A stretch of DNA of 64,000 bases from assembly GCA_943369355.1 (NCBI GenBank), contig CALRMX020000007.1, positions 93,703 to 157,702 of the forward strand, given 5' to 3'. The notes under the pieces are model-generated. The model worked only from the letters and a program-made list of their open reading frames with translations. It did no database searches and had not been told where the DNA came from. Both the position numbers and the translations under genes were made by a program. Origin of the DNA: UBA7662 sp943369355. Its GTDB lineage: Bacteria; Bacteroidota; Bacteroidia; UBA7662. Shown here piece by piece: positions 44,174 to 53,035 of this stretch; positions within the stretch are counted from its first letter, which is position 1; each line of letters starts with the position of its first letter.

Positions 44174-44761
44174 ATGGCATACATCGGGGTTGATTATGGA
44201 AGCAAACTTGCAGGTACTACGGCTGCTTGCAGTTGGAATCACGATAGGTTTTTATTGACCCAAACGGTCAAAAACCAAGATGCCGATGCTTGGATACTGG
44301 AGCTGGTAAAAATCCACCAACCCAAAATACTCTTTTTGGATGCTCCTTTGAGCCTACCGGGTATTTACAGCAAACTACCAGGTTATAACGATTTTTTTTA
44401 CCGAAAGGCCGATCAAGAAGTAAAGGCCATGTCGCCCATGTTTTTGGGCGGGCTAACGGCCAGAGCCATGCAACTGGCTCAAAATCTTCCGGTTCCAGTG
44501 ATTGAAGTGTATCCTGCTGCGCGCGCCAAACAGATGGAGTTGCATGCGTTGAGCTACAAAAAGAACAACGCGGAATTATCGGCATGCGTCGCTGCGGTTG
44601 CCAAGCAACTACCCTCCACTTTCGCGCAGGCGCTGCTATCGCTTGAAATCAACAACTGGCATGCATTCGACGCTGTGTTGGCCTGGGAAATTGGTTACCG
44701 GTACCTGCAAGGCATTGCCGAAGTGGCCGGCACCGAAGAAGAAGGGCTGCTATTCTGGTAA
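44174..44761 (+). CDS. DUF429 family protein
   Basis: A 195-residue RNase H-fold-like protein. YIGVDYGSKLAGTT at the start, FLDAPLSLP, VIEVYPAA and WHAFDAVLAWEIG supply the spaced acidic residues seen in DUF429, a family predicted to be nucleases. The substrate is unknown. Monocistronic, ending at a bidirectional terminator shared with the S1 gene. Confidence 0.8.
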   Translation: MAYIGVDYGSKLAGTTAACSWNHDRFLLTQTVKNQDADAWILELVKIHQPKILFLDAPLSLPGIYSKLPGYNDFFYRKADQEVKAMSPMFLGGLTARAMQLAQNLPVPVIEVYPAARAKQMELHALSYKKNNAELSACVAAVAKQLPSTFAQALLSLEINNWHAFDAVLAWEIGYRYLQGIAEVAGTEEEGLLFW

Positions 44762-44775
44762 TTATTCGGCAAAAA

Positions 44776-44807
44776 AAAAACCATCCGTCGTACAACGGAT
44801 GGTTTTT
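44776..44807. terminator. Bidirectional terminator between DUF429 gene and rpsA
   Basis: Stem AAAAACCATCCGT / ACGGATGGTTTTT (44776-44788 and 44795-44807) with a 6-base loop, A-rich on the left and T-rich on the right, so it can terminate both convergent transcripts. Confidence 0.85.
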
Positions 44808-44827
44808 CATATTGACTTACGATCCGC

Positions 44828-46777
44828 TTACGCTTCGTCGTCTTCGTCGGTTTTGGCTTTCTTCGTCGATTTTTTCGATTTAGCATCCATCTTTTTGATG
44901 GCTTCTGCCTGTGCGATTTTTTCCGACTCCATAAACTGCTCTTTCAAGTTCGCCAATGCATCGAGGTCGCCAAGGGTAGAACGCTCTTCGTCGCCACCTT
45001 TTGCTTTTTTGCTGCTCGACTTTTTGGTATAAGCAGCTACCTCTGCATCTTCAGCGGCCTTTTCAGCAGCTTTCTGTTCTTGCCATGTGCGTGTGTGCGA
45101 AACCACAATGCGGCGATTTTCTTTGCTGAATTCGATTACTTTGAATTCTGCATCTTCAGTCGCATGCAAGGTTTTACCATCGGCCTTCTGGAGTTGCTTT
45201 TTAGGTGCAAAACCTTCTACACCGTAAGGCAAATGAATTACAGCACCTTTGTCTTCGATAGCCGTAACGGTACCTGTGTGGGTTGAACCTTCAAGGAAAA
45301 TGGTCTCGAACGTATCCCATGGATTTTCTTCCATCTGCTTGTGGCCCAAGCTCAAACGACGGTTGTCGATGTCGATATCGAGTACGATGACGTCGATGCT
45401 CTCGTCGCGCTTGATGAACTCAGCAGGGTGGTTGATTTTTTTCGTCCAGCTCAAATCGCTTACGTGTACCAAACCGTCGACTCCTTCGCCGAGTTCTACG
45501 AACAGGCCAAAGTTGGTGAGATTACGTACAATGCCTTTGTGCTTGCTACCTACTGGGAAGCGGTCGGCGATGTTGATCCATGGATCTGGCGAAAGTTGTT
45601 TGATGCCCAACGACATTTTGCGGTCGTCGCGGTCGATGCTCAATACTACGGCTTCGATTTCGTCGCCAGCTTTCATGAAATCTTGTGGATTGCGCAGGTG
45701 CTGGCTCCAGCTCATTTCTGAAACGTGGATCAAACCTTCTACGCCGGCCATAATTTCGAGGAATGCACCGTAATCGGCCACGGTTACTACACGGCCTTTT
45801 ACTACTGAGCCGGGTTGGATTTCGGCAGGCAACGCATCCCAAGGATGTGCACTAAGCTGCTTCATGCCCAAGCTGATGCGCTTCTTCTCGTCGTCGAAAT
45901 CGATAACAACCACCTGGATCTTCTGATCGAGTTGGAGCACTTCCGACGGATGATTGATACGACCCCAGCTGATATCGGTGATGTGGAGTAAGCCATCTAC
46001 ACCGCCAAGATCTACGAACACACCGAAATCGGTCATGTTTTTCACGGTACCCTCGAGTACTTGACCTTTTTCCATTTTGCTCATGATTTCGATCTTCTGT
46101 GCTTCGAGATCGCTTTCGATGAGGACTTTGTGTGATACTACTGCGTTACGCAGGGTATGGTTGATTTTAACCACCTTAAATTCCATGGTTTTGCCTACGT
46201 ACTGATCGTAGTCACGAACCGGCTTCACATCAATTTGTGAGCCTGGAAGGAAGGTTTCGATACCATCGATCATGACAACCAATCCACCCTTGGTGCGCGC
46301 TTTTACGCGGCCTTGGATAACGGTATCGTTTTCGTGGCTGGCAACAATGTTGTCCCAAGCATTCAAAATACGGGCAGCTTTGTGCGAAAGCACGAGTTGA
46401 CCATTTTTGTCTTCTTGGTTCAGGATGAGTACTTCAACTTGGTCGCCTACTTTCAAGCCCGGTTTGTCGCGGAATTCTGAAAGTGGAACTAAACCATCCG
46501 ATTTAAAGCCAATGTTCAATACTACATCACGGTCGGTGATTGCAGCTACTGTAGCCATCAACATTTGGTTGGTTTCGATAACACTCAAGGTACCTGCATA
46601 CAGGTCTTCGAGCTTCTCACGTTCTTCTTTCGAATAGCCACCGCCACGTTTGCCGGTGCCATCCCAGTCAAAATCGCCGGGAGTAGGGGTCATCGCCTTG
46701 GTTGAAGCAGTCTTTTTTGGAGCTGCTACCTCCGTGTTTTCCGTTGCAACTGTTTGTTCCAGTTCTTTTTCTGTCAT
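44828..46777 (-). CDS. rpsA: 30S ribosomal protein S1
   Basis: A 649-residue protein starting at the ATG at 46775-46777; upstream residues are unconserved and overlap the promoter. Six S1 RNA-binding domains follow an acidic Ala/Thr-rich N-terminus; clear copies include GTVKNMTDFGVFVDLGGVDG and IVRNLTNFGLFVELGEGVDG. A lysine-rich tail ends the protein. It brings mRNA to the 30S subunit, which matters where Shine-Dalgarno sequences are weak, as here. The leader contains a small hairpin GCCTTTTGAAAAGGC. Confidence 0.96.
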   Translation of the reverse strand: MTEKELEQTVATENTEVAAPKKTASTKAMTPTPGDFDWDGTGKRGGGYSKEEREKLEDLYAGTLSVIETNQMLMATVAAITDRDVVLNIGFKSDGLVPLSEFRDKPGLKVGDQVEVLILNQEDKNGQLVLSHKAARILNAWDNIVASHENDTVIQGRVKARTKGGLVVMIDGIETFLPGSQIDVKPVRDYDQYVGKTMEFKVVKINHTLRNAVVSHKVLIESDLEAQKIEIMSKMEKGQVLEGTVKNMTDFGVFVDLGGVDGLLHITDISWGRINHPSEVLQLDQKIQVVVIDFDDEKKRISLGMKQLSAHPWDALPAEIQPGSVVKGRVVTVADYGAFLEIMAGVEGLIHVSEMSWSQHLRNPQDFMKAGDEIEAVVLSIDRDDRKMSLGIKQLSPDPWINIADRFPVGSKHKGIVRNLTNFGLFVELGEGVDGLVHVSDLSWTKKINHPAEFIKRDESIDVIVLDIDIDNRRLSLGHKQMEENPWDTFETIFLEGSTHTGTVTAIEDKGAVIHLPYGVEGFAPKKQLQKADGKTLHATEDAEFKVIEFSKENRRIVVSHTRTWQEQKAAEKAAEDAEVAAYTKKSSSKKAKGGDEERSTLGDLDALANLKEQFMESEKIAQAEAIKKMDAKSKKSTKKAKTDEDDEA

Positions 46778-46815
46778 TAAAAAAATATCCTTTCCTGCCT
46801 TTTCAAAAGGCGACT

Positions 46816-46845
46816 GCAAAGGTAGGAAATCCAATTATATATCAA
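46816..46845 (-). promoter_or_regulatory. Promoter of rpsA
   Basis: Minus strand TTG (46843-46845), 18-base spacer, TACCTTTGC (46816-46824), about 39 bases before the start codon. Confidence 0.65.
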
Positions 46846-46932
46846 AGGCTTAGCTCGAATTATCTCTGAGGATTTGTTGACTTCGGCTTTGTCACGGATT
46901 TGTCAAACGCCTCGGTTCGTAATAAATTTTAT

Positions 46933-46947
46933 TTAGACTTAATCTAA
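46933..46947. promoter_or_regulatory. Metal-regulator-like operator TTAGA-N5-TCTAA
   Basis: A 15-bp inverted repeat TTAGACTTAATCTAA, 17 bases upstream of the -7 element of the lipoprotein-imelysin-HTTM-TonB operon and so over the expected -33 region. The shape resembles Fur/DtxR-family boxes; a repressor here would block transcription when metal is abundant. Confidence 0.5.
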
Positions 46948-46964
46948 TTAAGAATTGGAGCACC

Positions 46965-46973
46965 TACCTTTGC
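46965..46973 (+). promoter_or_regulatory. -7 element of the imelysin/TonB operon
   Basis: TACCTTTGC, exact TAnnTTTG, 19 bases before the first start codon of the operon. Confidence 0.6.
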
Positions 46974-46992
46974 GTCGTTCAAAAAAACACAT

Positions 46993-48117
46993 ATGCAATT
47001 CAGATATCCCCTTTTGCTCCTCATTGTTGTGCTTTTCAGCGCTTGTACCAAAAAAGAAACAACTGCACCTCCTTTTGAAGTACCTGCCACCTACGATGGC
47101 GCGAATTTTCGATCGGACGTAGCTACTGCGAATGCCTTGCGCATTCAACTCAACAGTTTGGTGAATGAGGCCAAACGTGGACGTGTGGTAACCAATACCG
47201 TATTGGCCGCAACCCTCGAGCAGCTCTATACCACTAGCAACCCATCTTTGCGCGATGCCACTACTGTATATTACCACGGCTTGCTTACTGGCACCAGTGG
47301 ATTTTTTGCGGAACTGGCCAAAGCGAGTGGCAACTCGTATAGCCCCGGAACGCCAACAGGCAACGGTGGCGTTTATGGTGGCTACCTCTTCGATGAAAAC
47401 GGTTTAGAATTGGAACAGCTGATTGAAAAAGGCCTTTTTGGTTCGCTCAACTATTTCCAAGCCGACCAATTGTTGCGCGGGCCTATCAGTCAGCCTGTAC
47501 TCAACCAAGTTTTGGCACTCTACGGTGCACATCCCGACTTCGCCAATACCCCTACGGCCGCTAATGCTACCAATCCCGATGTGTTTATGGCGAACTATGC
47601 CGCTCGCCGTTCGGATGTTAACGATGCAAACAGTCTGTATAACCAGATGAAAAAAGCTTTTATCACAGCGCAAGCTGCGATCAAAGCAGGTGAAAGCCGT
47701 TTGGCCGAGCGCAACGCCGCCCTCGCCGACATTCGCTTGCTCTGGGAAAAAATAAATGCCGCTACGGTCATCAACTACTGCCACAGTGTGATCTCGACCA
47801 TGAGCCAAACTGCGCCCACCGATGCACAAAAAGCTGCAGCCTTACATGCTTACGGCGAATGCGTTGGCTTTTTGCACGGCTGGCGTCAGCTACCCGCCGA
47901 TGGCAAACGTATCAGCGATGTGCAGCTTGATGAATTGCTTACCTTGCTGCGAGCAGCACCGGGCACAACTCCCGAATCGTATAAATTCATCACCGAACCG
48001 GGTGCTCAGCTACCCAAGCTGCAAGACGTAATCGGTCGACTTCAAACGATCTACGGCTTCACCAATGCCGAAGTAGAATCGTTCCGCAATAACTGGGTAT
48101 CGCTTCAAAACCGATAG
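46993..48117 (+). CDS. Imelysin-associated lipoprotein (DUF4856-like)
   Basis: A 374-residue lipoprotein (lipobox FSAC, Cys18) rich in helices. The segment YYHGLLTGTSGFFAELAKAS and the late AYGECVGFLHGWRQLP fit the DUF4856 family that neighbours imelysin genes in Bacteroidota. First gene of a four-gene operon with an imelysin-like lipoprotein, an HTTM protein and a TonB receptor. Probably surface-exposed and part of metal or haem acquisition, inferred from the operon. Confidence 0.75.
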   Translation: MQFRYPLLLLIVVLFSACTKKETTAPPFEVPATYDGANFRSDVATANALRIQLNSLVNEAKRGRVVTNTVLAATLEQLYTTSNPSLRDATTVYYHGLLTGTSGFFAELAKASGNSYSPGTPTGNGGVYGGYLFDENGLELEQLIEKGLFGSLNYFQADQLLRGPISQPVLNQVLALYGAHPDFANTPTAANATNPDVFMANYAARRSDVNDANSLYNQMKKAFITAQAAIKAGESRLAERNAALADIRLLWEKINAATVINYCHSVISTMSQTAPTDAQKAAALHAYGECVGFLHGWRQLPADGKRISDVQLDELLTLLRAAPGTTPESYKFITEPGAQLPKLQDVIGRLQTIYGFTNAEVESFRNNWVSLQNR

Positions 48118-48121
48118 TAGC

Positions 48122-49210
48122 ATGTCAGTGAAGCTGCTCAGCTTTAGTTTGGTTGTGTTGCTGGCCGGACTGGTGTCGTGTAACAGCGACACCGGTTCAC
48201 CGGCAGGTGCAGGGTTTAATCGCACGGCCATGCTCGGCTACTATGCCGACTACCACATACTCCCCGCCATGGATACCGTTGCCAACAACAGTGAAGCGTT
48301 GTACCAGGCCGTGTTTGCCTTGACGGCAGCACCTAGCGCTGAAAATCTCAACTCCGCACGCCAGCAGTGGCTAAAGACTTATTTAAGTTGGCAATCGGCC
48401 TCGGCCTTCACCTTGGGCCCCACTGGCGAACAGGGCCTCCGCCGTCGTTTGAGCGAAGAAGTGGGTACCTTTCCTGTTTCTGAAGCCAAAATACAACAGT
48501 ACAGTTTGGCCGGAGATACGAGTTTTACCAATTTCGACCGCGACAGCCGGGGATTATTCGCGCTGGAATATTTCCTGTGGGCGGGCGACGACCAGGTGGT
48601 GCTAGCACGACTGAATCAAGCACAGCAAGCCGCCTACTTCCGTGCCGCAACGCGCCGCCTCCGCGACGACCTGCGCGCTGCACGTACTGGCTGGCAGCAG
48701 TTCCGGGACGATTTCGTGCGTTCCAACGGCACCTCAGCGGGCAGCTCCACCACACAACTCTACAACGAATTTTTACTCGCGTACGAAGGCCTGAAAAATT
48801 TCAAAGTGGGTTTACCCATGGGTTTACGGGTTGGTCAAACCCAGCCCGAACCAACCAAAGTAGAGGCCTATTACAGCGGTTACAGCCTCATGGGGTTAGC
48901 TCAACAACTCAATGCCCTCGAAAGCTTTTGGCGCGGTGACCGTCAGGCCGCAGGACCTGGATTCAAACATTACCTTCAGTCGGTAGTGGGCGGTGAAGCC
49001 CTCGTAGCCCAAACCGAATATCAACTTGGCATCATCCGCCAAAAACTCGAAGCCTGTGGTAGCGGTCGATTGGATAGTTTGGTACAAATACAATCGCCCC
49101 TTGTACTCGATCTCCATACCGAATTGCAGCGCAATACGCGTTTCTTTAAAAGCGATATGTCGTCGTTACTTGGGCTAACCATAACCTTTTCGAGCGGCGA
49201 CGGCGACTGA
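48122..49210 (+). CDS. Imelysin-family lipoprotein
   Basis: A 362-residue lipoprotein (LVSC, Cys20) with the two-bundle helical pattern of imelysin/IrpA proteins involved in iron uptake. The usual GxHxxE metal motif appears as GLFALE (residues 144-149): the His is replaced by Phe. It follows the DUF4856-like gene by 4 bases; its stop overlaps the next start (TGATG). Confidence 0.85.
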   Translation: MSVKLLSFSLVVLLAGLVSCNSDTGSPAGAGFNRTAMLGYYADYHILPAMDTVANNSEALYQAVFALTAAPSAENLNSARQQWLKTYLSWQSASAFTLGPTGEQGLRRRLSEEVGTFPVSEAKIQQYSLAGDTSFTNFDRDSRGLFALEYFLWAGDDQVVLARLNQAQQAAYFRAATRRLRDDLRAARTGWQQFRDDFVRSNGTSAGSSTTQLYNEFLLAYEGLKNFKVGLPMGLRVGQTQPEPTKVEAYYSGYSLMGLAQQLNALESFWRGDRQAAGPGFKHYLQSVVGGEALVAQTEYQLGIIRQKLEACGSGRLDSLVQIQSPLVLDLHTELQRNTRFFKSDMSSLLGLTITFSSGDGD

Positions 49211-50523
49211 TGAATTGGCGTTACCAACTGGAAAAGCCCGTATCGCTAGCGCCTTTGGTAAGCCTGCGCATACTCATGGGCTTGCTGATGCTCGTAGGCG
49301 GAATACGTTTTTTAGCACTCGGCTGGGTCGATAGCAATTATGTGCAGGCCAAAATCCAGTTTAAATACGCCGGTTTCGAATGGGTAGCTATGCCACAGCC
49401 ACCCGAATGGTTATACGGCGTATTTGCCGTCATGCTGCTATCGGCGGTAGGCGTATTGCTCGGGGCCTGGTACCGCTGGAGCGCCGGTATACTTTGGTTG
49501 AGTTTCACTTACATCGAGTTGCTGGATGTTAGCTGGTACTTGAACCACTACTACTTTATCAGTTTGATGCTCGGTATCATGGCGGTTTTGCCGGCCCACA
49601 AGCGTTATAGTGTAGATGTGTGGCGAGGCGCCGTGCAGGAGCATGGAACCGTAGCTGCCTGGATGGTTGCCTTGCCTCGCTTCCAATTGGCAATACTGTA
49701 TGTGTACGCCGGAGTTGCCAAAATGCAAGCCGACTGGTTGCTTGACGCCATGCCCATGCGGCTGTGGTTACCGGCCAACAACCACCAACCCGTTTTGGGT
49801 TGGCTTTTCGGTTGGGAATACAGCCCTTGGTTGTTTTCATGGGCCGGCATGTTGTACGACTGCACCATTGTTTTTTGGCTCAGCTGGCGAAAAAGTCGCC
49901 CTTGGGCCTATGCCACCGTGCTGGTTTTTCATGGCCTTACCGGCTGGTTGTTTCAAATAGGCATGTTTCCTTTGGTGATGGCCCTCATTACCTTGGTATT
50001 TTTCGAAGGCCATACCCACGAACGTTGGCAGCGAAGGTTATTCGGTGCGGCGTCGATAGCTTCCTCGTCCGCTAAGCCTACACCTATATATACTTGGGTA
50101 TTGCTAAGCGTATTTGTTGCCTTTCAAGTTTTGTTCCCATGGCGTTTTGTACTCGCGCCTGGCAAGTTATTCTGGACCGAGGCGGGCTACCGATTCAGCT
50201 GGCGGGTGATGTTGATGGAGAAGGCAGGAACAGCCACCTTTTATGTGACCGATGCGAGCGGCCGCGAAGGCATGGTTCATAATTCCGACCATCTCCTCGC
50301 CCATCAAGAAAAGCAGATGGCCTTCCAGCCCGATTTAATTGTACAATACGCCCATTACCTGAAAGACCATTACAGCAGCCAAGGCCACGCGGTTGCGCGC
50401 GTACGAGCCGAAGTGTATGTAACCCTCAACGGCCAACCCAGTCGGCTGTACTTTAGTCCACAGCTGAATTTACTCACCCTGCAAGCCCAGGGCTCGCGCC
50501 ACTGGCTCTACCCTGCCCCATGA
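49210..50523 (+). CDS. HTTM / vitamin K-dependent gamma-carboxylase-like membrane protein
   Basis: A 437-residue protein with about eight membrane helices in the first 300 residues, then a soluble C-terminal domain. LLDVSWYLNHYYFISLM and AGVAKMQADW correspond to the HTTM/VKGC core; Lys171 in AGVAKM aligns with the catalytic Lys of human gamma-carboxylase (AGVKKLDADW). No vitamin K cycle gene is visible, so the substrate is unknown. Overlaps imelysin (1 base) and the TonB receptor (4 bases). Confidence 0.85.
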   Translation: MNWRYQLEKPVSLAPLVSLRILMGLLMLVGGIRFLALGWVDSNYVQAKIQFKYAGFEWVAMPQPPEWLYGVFAVMLLSAVGVLLGAWYRWSAGILWLSFTYIELLDVSWYLNHYYFISLMLGIMAVLPAHKRYSVDVWRGAVQEHGTVAAWMVALPRFQLAILYVYAGVAKMQADWLLDAMPMRLWLPANNHQPVLGWLFGWEYSPWLFSWAGMLYDCTIVFWLSWRKSRPWAYATVLVFHGLTGWLFQIGMFPLVMALITLVFFEGHTHERWQRRLFGAASIASSSAKPTPIYTWVLLSVFVAFQVLFPWRFVLAPGKLFWTEAGYRFSWRVMLMEKAGTATFYVTDASGREGMVHNSDHLLAHQEKQMAFQPDLIVQYAHYLKDHYSSQGHAVARVRAEVYVTLNGQPSRLYFSPQLNLLTLQAQGSRHWLYPAP

Positions 50524-52928
50524 ACAAGCTGCTGCCAATCTTGCTGTTATTAATTCAGGGTCAACTGCATGCGCAGGAATTGCGGGGCAGGGTAACCGAC
50601 GCCCACGGCAAAGCCCTGGCTGGAGCCACCGTGGTGTGGCGAGCGCAAAACGAGCAACAGCAGCTCACCGATGTGCATGGCCGGTTTAGCTTAGCGGTAA
50701 CACCCCCGGGTGTTTTATTGGTTTTTGCCCCCGGCCATGAACTTTTGCAAAGGCAAATCAACAGTCTACCCACCGCAGCACTTGCGTTACAACTAGTGCC
50801 CCTAAGCATTGCGCTGGGCGAAGTAGAGGTGCGGCAGCAGGCCGACAGCAACTTTACCCCGGCACGCATGCGGGCGGTGGAAGGTTTTGGTATCTATGCC
50901 GCCCGCAAAACCGAACTGGTGGTGGTGCAAGAGGTGGCTGCCAACCTGGCTACCAACAATGCCCGGCAGCTATTGGCCAAGGTGGCGGGATTAAACATCT
51001 GGGAATCGGATGGCGCCGGCCTCCAACTCGGTATCGGCGCGCGAGGCTTAAGTCCCAACCGTACCAGCAATTTCAACGTGCGGCAAAACGGCTACGACAT
51101 TGCCGCCGACGCCTTGGGCTATCCCGAAAGCTACTACACCCCACCGGCCGAAGCCCTCGAGCGCATCAGTTTGGTGCGCGGGGCGGCCTCGTTGCAATAC
51201 GGCACTCAGTTTGGCGGCATGATCAACTTCGAGCTACGCGGGGCACCCGACAGCGGACTGGCGGTACAAGCACGCAGCACGCTAGGGAGTTTTGGCTTCC
51301 GCGGACTTTTCGTGCAAGCGGGCTACAGTAGTGGTCGGCATACACTGAATACCTATGTCAATTACAAAGTCGGTGACGGCTGGCGGCCAAATAGTGCCTT
51401 CGACGCTTTTACCGGTTATGCTCAAGTCGGGCGTTGGTCGCGCAACCGCCGTGTTTACCAAAGCGTGGCCTTCACCCGCATGCACTACCTGGCCCAGCAA
51501 GCCGGTGGTCTCACCGATTTTCAGTTTGCCGAAAATCCCCGCCAGTCGGTACGCCCACGCAACTGGTTTACCATCGACTGGAACCTGGCTGCCCATGAGC
51601 TGAGTTGGGACATCGGCGCACGCACGCGACTCAACAGCCGAACCTTTGGTTTGTATGCCCGACGTGCAGCGGTGGGTAATCTCGAACGCATCAATGTGGC
51701 CGACCAAGTAACGGCCAACCGCAGCCTGATTGACGGCTATTACCGCAACCTTGGCCACGAAACCCGCTTACTCCACCGGATTGGTTTGAGCCAGTTGCTG
51801 GTGGGCATACGCCTGTATGAAGGCACCACCACCGCGCGGCAAGGCGATGCCAGCGCCGATAGCAGTGCCGATTTTAGGCTGCTTAACCCCGATCGGCCCG
51901 AAGGTTCCGACTATCGTTTCCCCAACCGCAATGCCGCGCTGTTTGCCGAATACCTCTGGCAGTTGAATGCACAATGGTCGGTTACCGCTGGTTTGCGCGC
52001 CGAGTACATCCGCACCCAGGCCATCGGCCACTACCGCCAGCGGGTTTTCGATTTCGCGGGCAACTTGATCGTCGATAACCGCATCGACGAGCAGCTACAG
52101 CGTGAGCGTAGCTTTGTAATTAGCGGTTTTGGCTTGAGCTACAAACCACAAATCGATCGGGAGTGGTATTTGAACGTAGCACAAAACTACCGTGCCATCA
52201 ACTTCAGCGATTTGCGCATCGTAAATCCCAACTTTCGGGTCGACCCACAGCTCACCGACGAGCGTGGTTATACCGCCGACCTCGGTTTCCGAGGCCGTGT
52301 GTTGCCGTGGCTTCAGGCCGACGGGTCGTTGTTTTTGTTGTGGTACGACAACAAAATTGGGCAGCTGTTGAAGAGCGACCAGCCACCGTTATTTCTCGAC
52401 TACCGCTTGCGCACCAATGTCGCCGCAGCCCGGAGTGTTGGCGCTGAGCTTTTGCTAGAAGCCGCAATCGCCCACCGCTACCTGGCACGGCGTGGTCAGC
52501 AGCTGCGGTTATTTGTGAACAGCGCCTTCACCGATGCCCGCTATGTACGCAGTGCCGAACCCGGCATTGCCGGCAAGCAAGTAGAGCTCGTACCCGCCGT
52601 GGTGCTGCGCACAGGATTGCAATACCGCTACAAAGCCTTCCGCACTGGTTTCCAATGTGCCTGGGTTTCGGGCCATTACAGCGATGCCACCAATGCCGAG
52701 CGCACCGCCACCGCCGTAGAGGGACGTATTCCGGGGTATATGGTCGCCGACCTGAGCGCAGCGTACCACTACCGGCGATGGGGCGTAGAGGGCAGCATCA
52801 ACAATCTGTTCGACCAGGCGTATTTCACCCGCCGTGCCGATGCCTACCCCGGTCCAGGCATCATCCCTTCCGACGGGCGGAGCTTTTTTGTGAGTTTGGT
52901 GTACCGACTCCAGCCAACTGGGCAGTAA
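50520..52928 (+). CDS. TonB-dependent outer-membrane receptor
   Basis: An 802-residue receptor: signal peptide about 1-18, carboxypeptidase-regulatory-like domain (ELRGRVTDAHGKALAGATVVW), plug with LLAKVAGLNIWESDGAGLQL and ISLVRGAASLQYGTQFGGMI, then a beta barrel ending FFVSLVYRL. The plug resembles FecA-type ferric-siderophore receptors. With the upstream genes and the metal-type operator it probably imports an iron compound or metal complex. Confidence 0.92.
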   Translation: MNKLLPILLLLIQGQLHAQELRGRVTDAHGKALAGATVVWRAQNEQQQLTDVHGRFSLAVTPPGVLLVFAPGHELLQRQINSLPTAALALQLVPLSIALGEVEVRQQADSNFTPARMRAVEGFGIYAARKTELVVVQEVAANLATNNARQLLAKVAGLNIWESDGAGLQLGIGARGLSPNRTSNFNVRQNGYDIAADALGYPESYYTPPAEALERISLVRGAASLQYGTQFGGMINFELRGAPDSGLAVQARSTLGSFGFRGLFVQAGYSSGRHTLNTYVNYKVGDGWRPNSAFDAFTGYAQVGRWSRNRRVYQSVAFTRMHYLAQQAGGLTDFQFAENPRQSVRPRNWFTIDWNLAAHELSWDIGARTRLNSRTFGLYARRAAVGNLERINVADQVTANRSLIDGYYRNLGHETRLLHRIGLSQLLVGIRLYEGTTTARQGDASADSSADFRLLNPDRPEGSDYRFPNRNAALFAEYLWQLNAQWSVTAGLRAEYIRTQAIGHYRQRVFDFAGNLIVDNRIDEQLQRERSFVISGFGLSYKPQIDREWYLNVAQNYRAINFSDLRIVNPNFRVDPQLTDERGYTADLGFRGRVLPWLQADGSLFLLWYDNKIGQLLKSDQPPLFLDYRLRTNVAAARSVGAELLLEAAIAHRYLARRGQQLRLFVNSAFTDARYVRSAEPGIAGKQVELVPAVVLRTGLQYRYKAFRTGFQCAWVSGHYSDATNAERTATAVEGRIPGYMVADLSAAYHYRRWGVEGSINNLFDQAYFTRRADAYPGPGIIPSDGRSFFVSLVYRLQPTGQ

Positions 52929-53035
52929 TCCAGCGCGCTGCCCGACTTTTTGTCGCGTTTTTCTCGTTTTTTAAGCCAATAAGGCAGAAAATAATTTCTG
53001 GCGCTGGCTTTGACCAACAAGCAAAAAACATCGCC

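Noticed and set aside
52655..53035. Upstream-extended start for ClpB
   Set aside because: The added 127 residues would be read out of frame within the TonB receptor and lack Clp_N homology; MQFDQFTVKAQEAI is the normal start.
52929..53035. CGACTTTTTGTCG with nearby T runs as terminator of the TonB operon
   Set aside because: The stem is only 4 bp, too weak to call.
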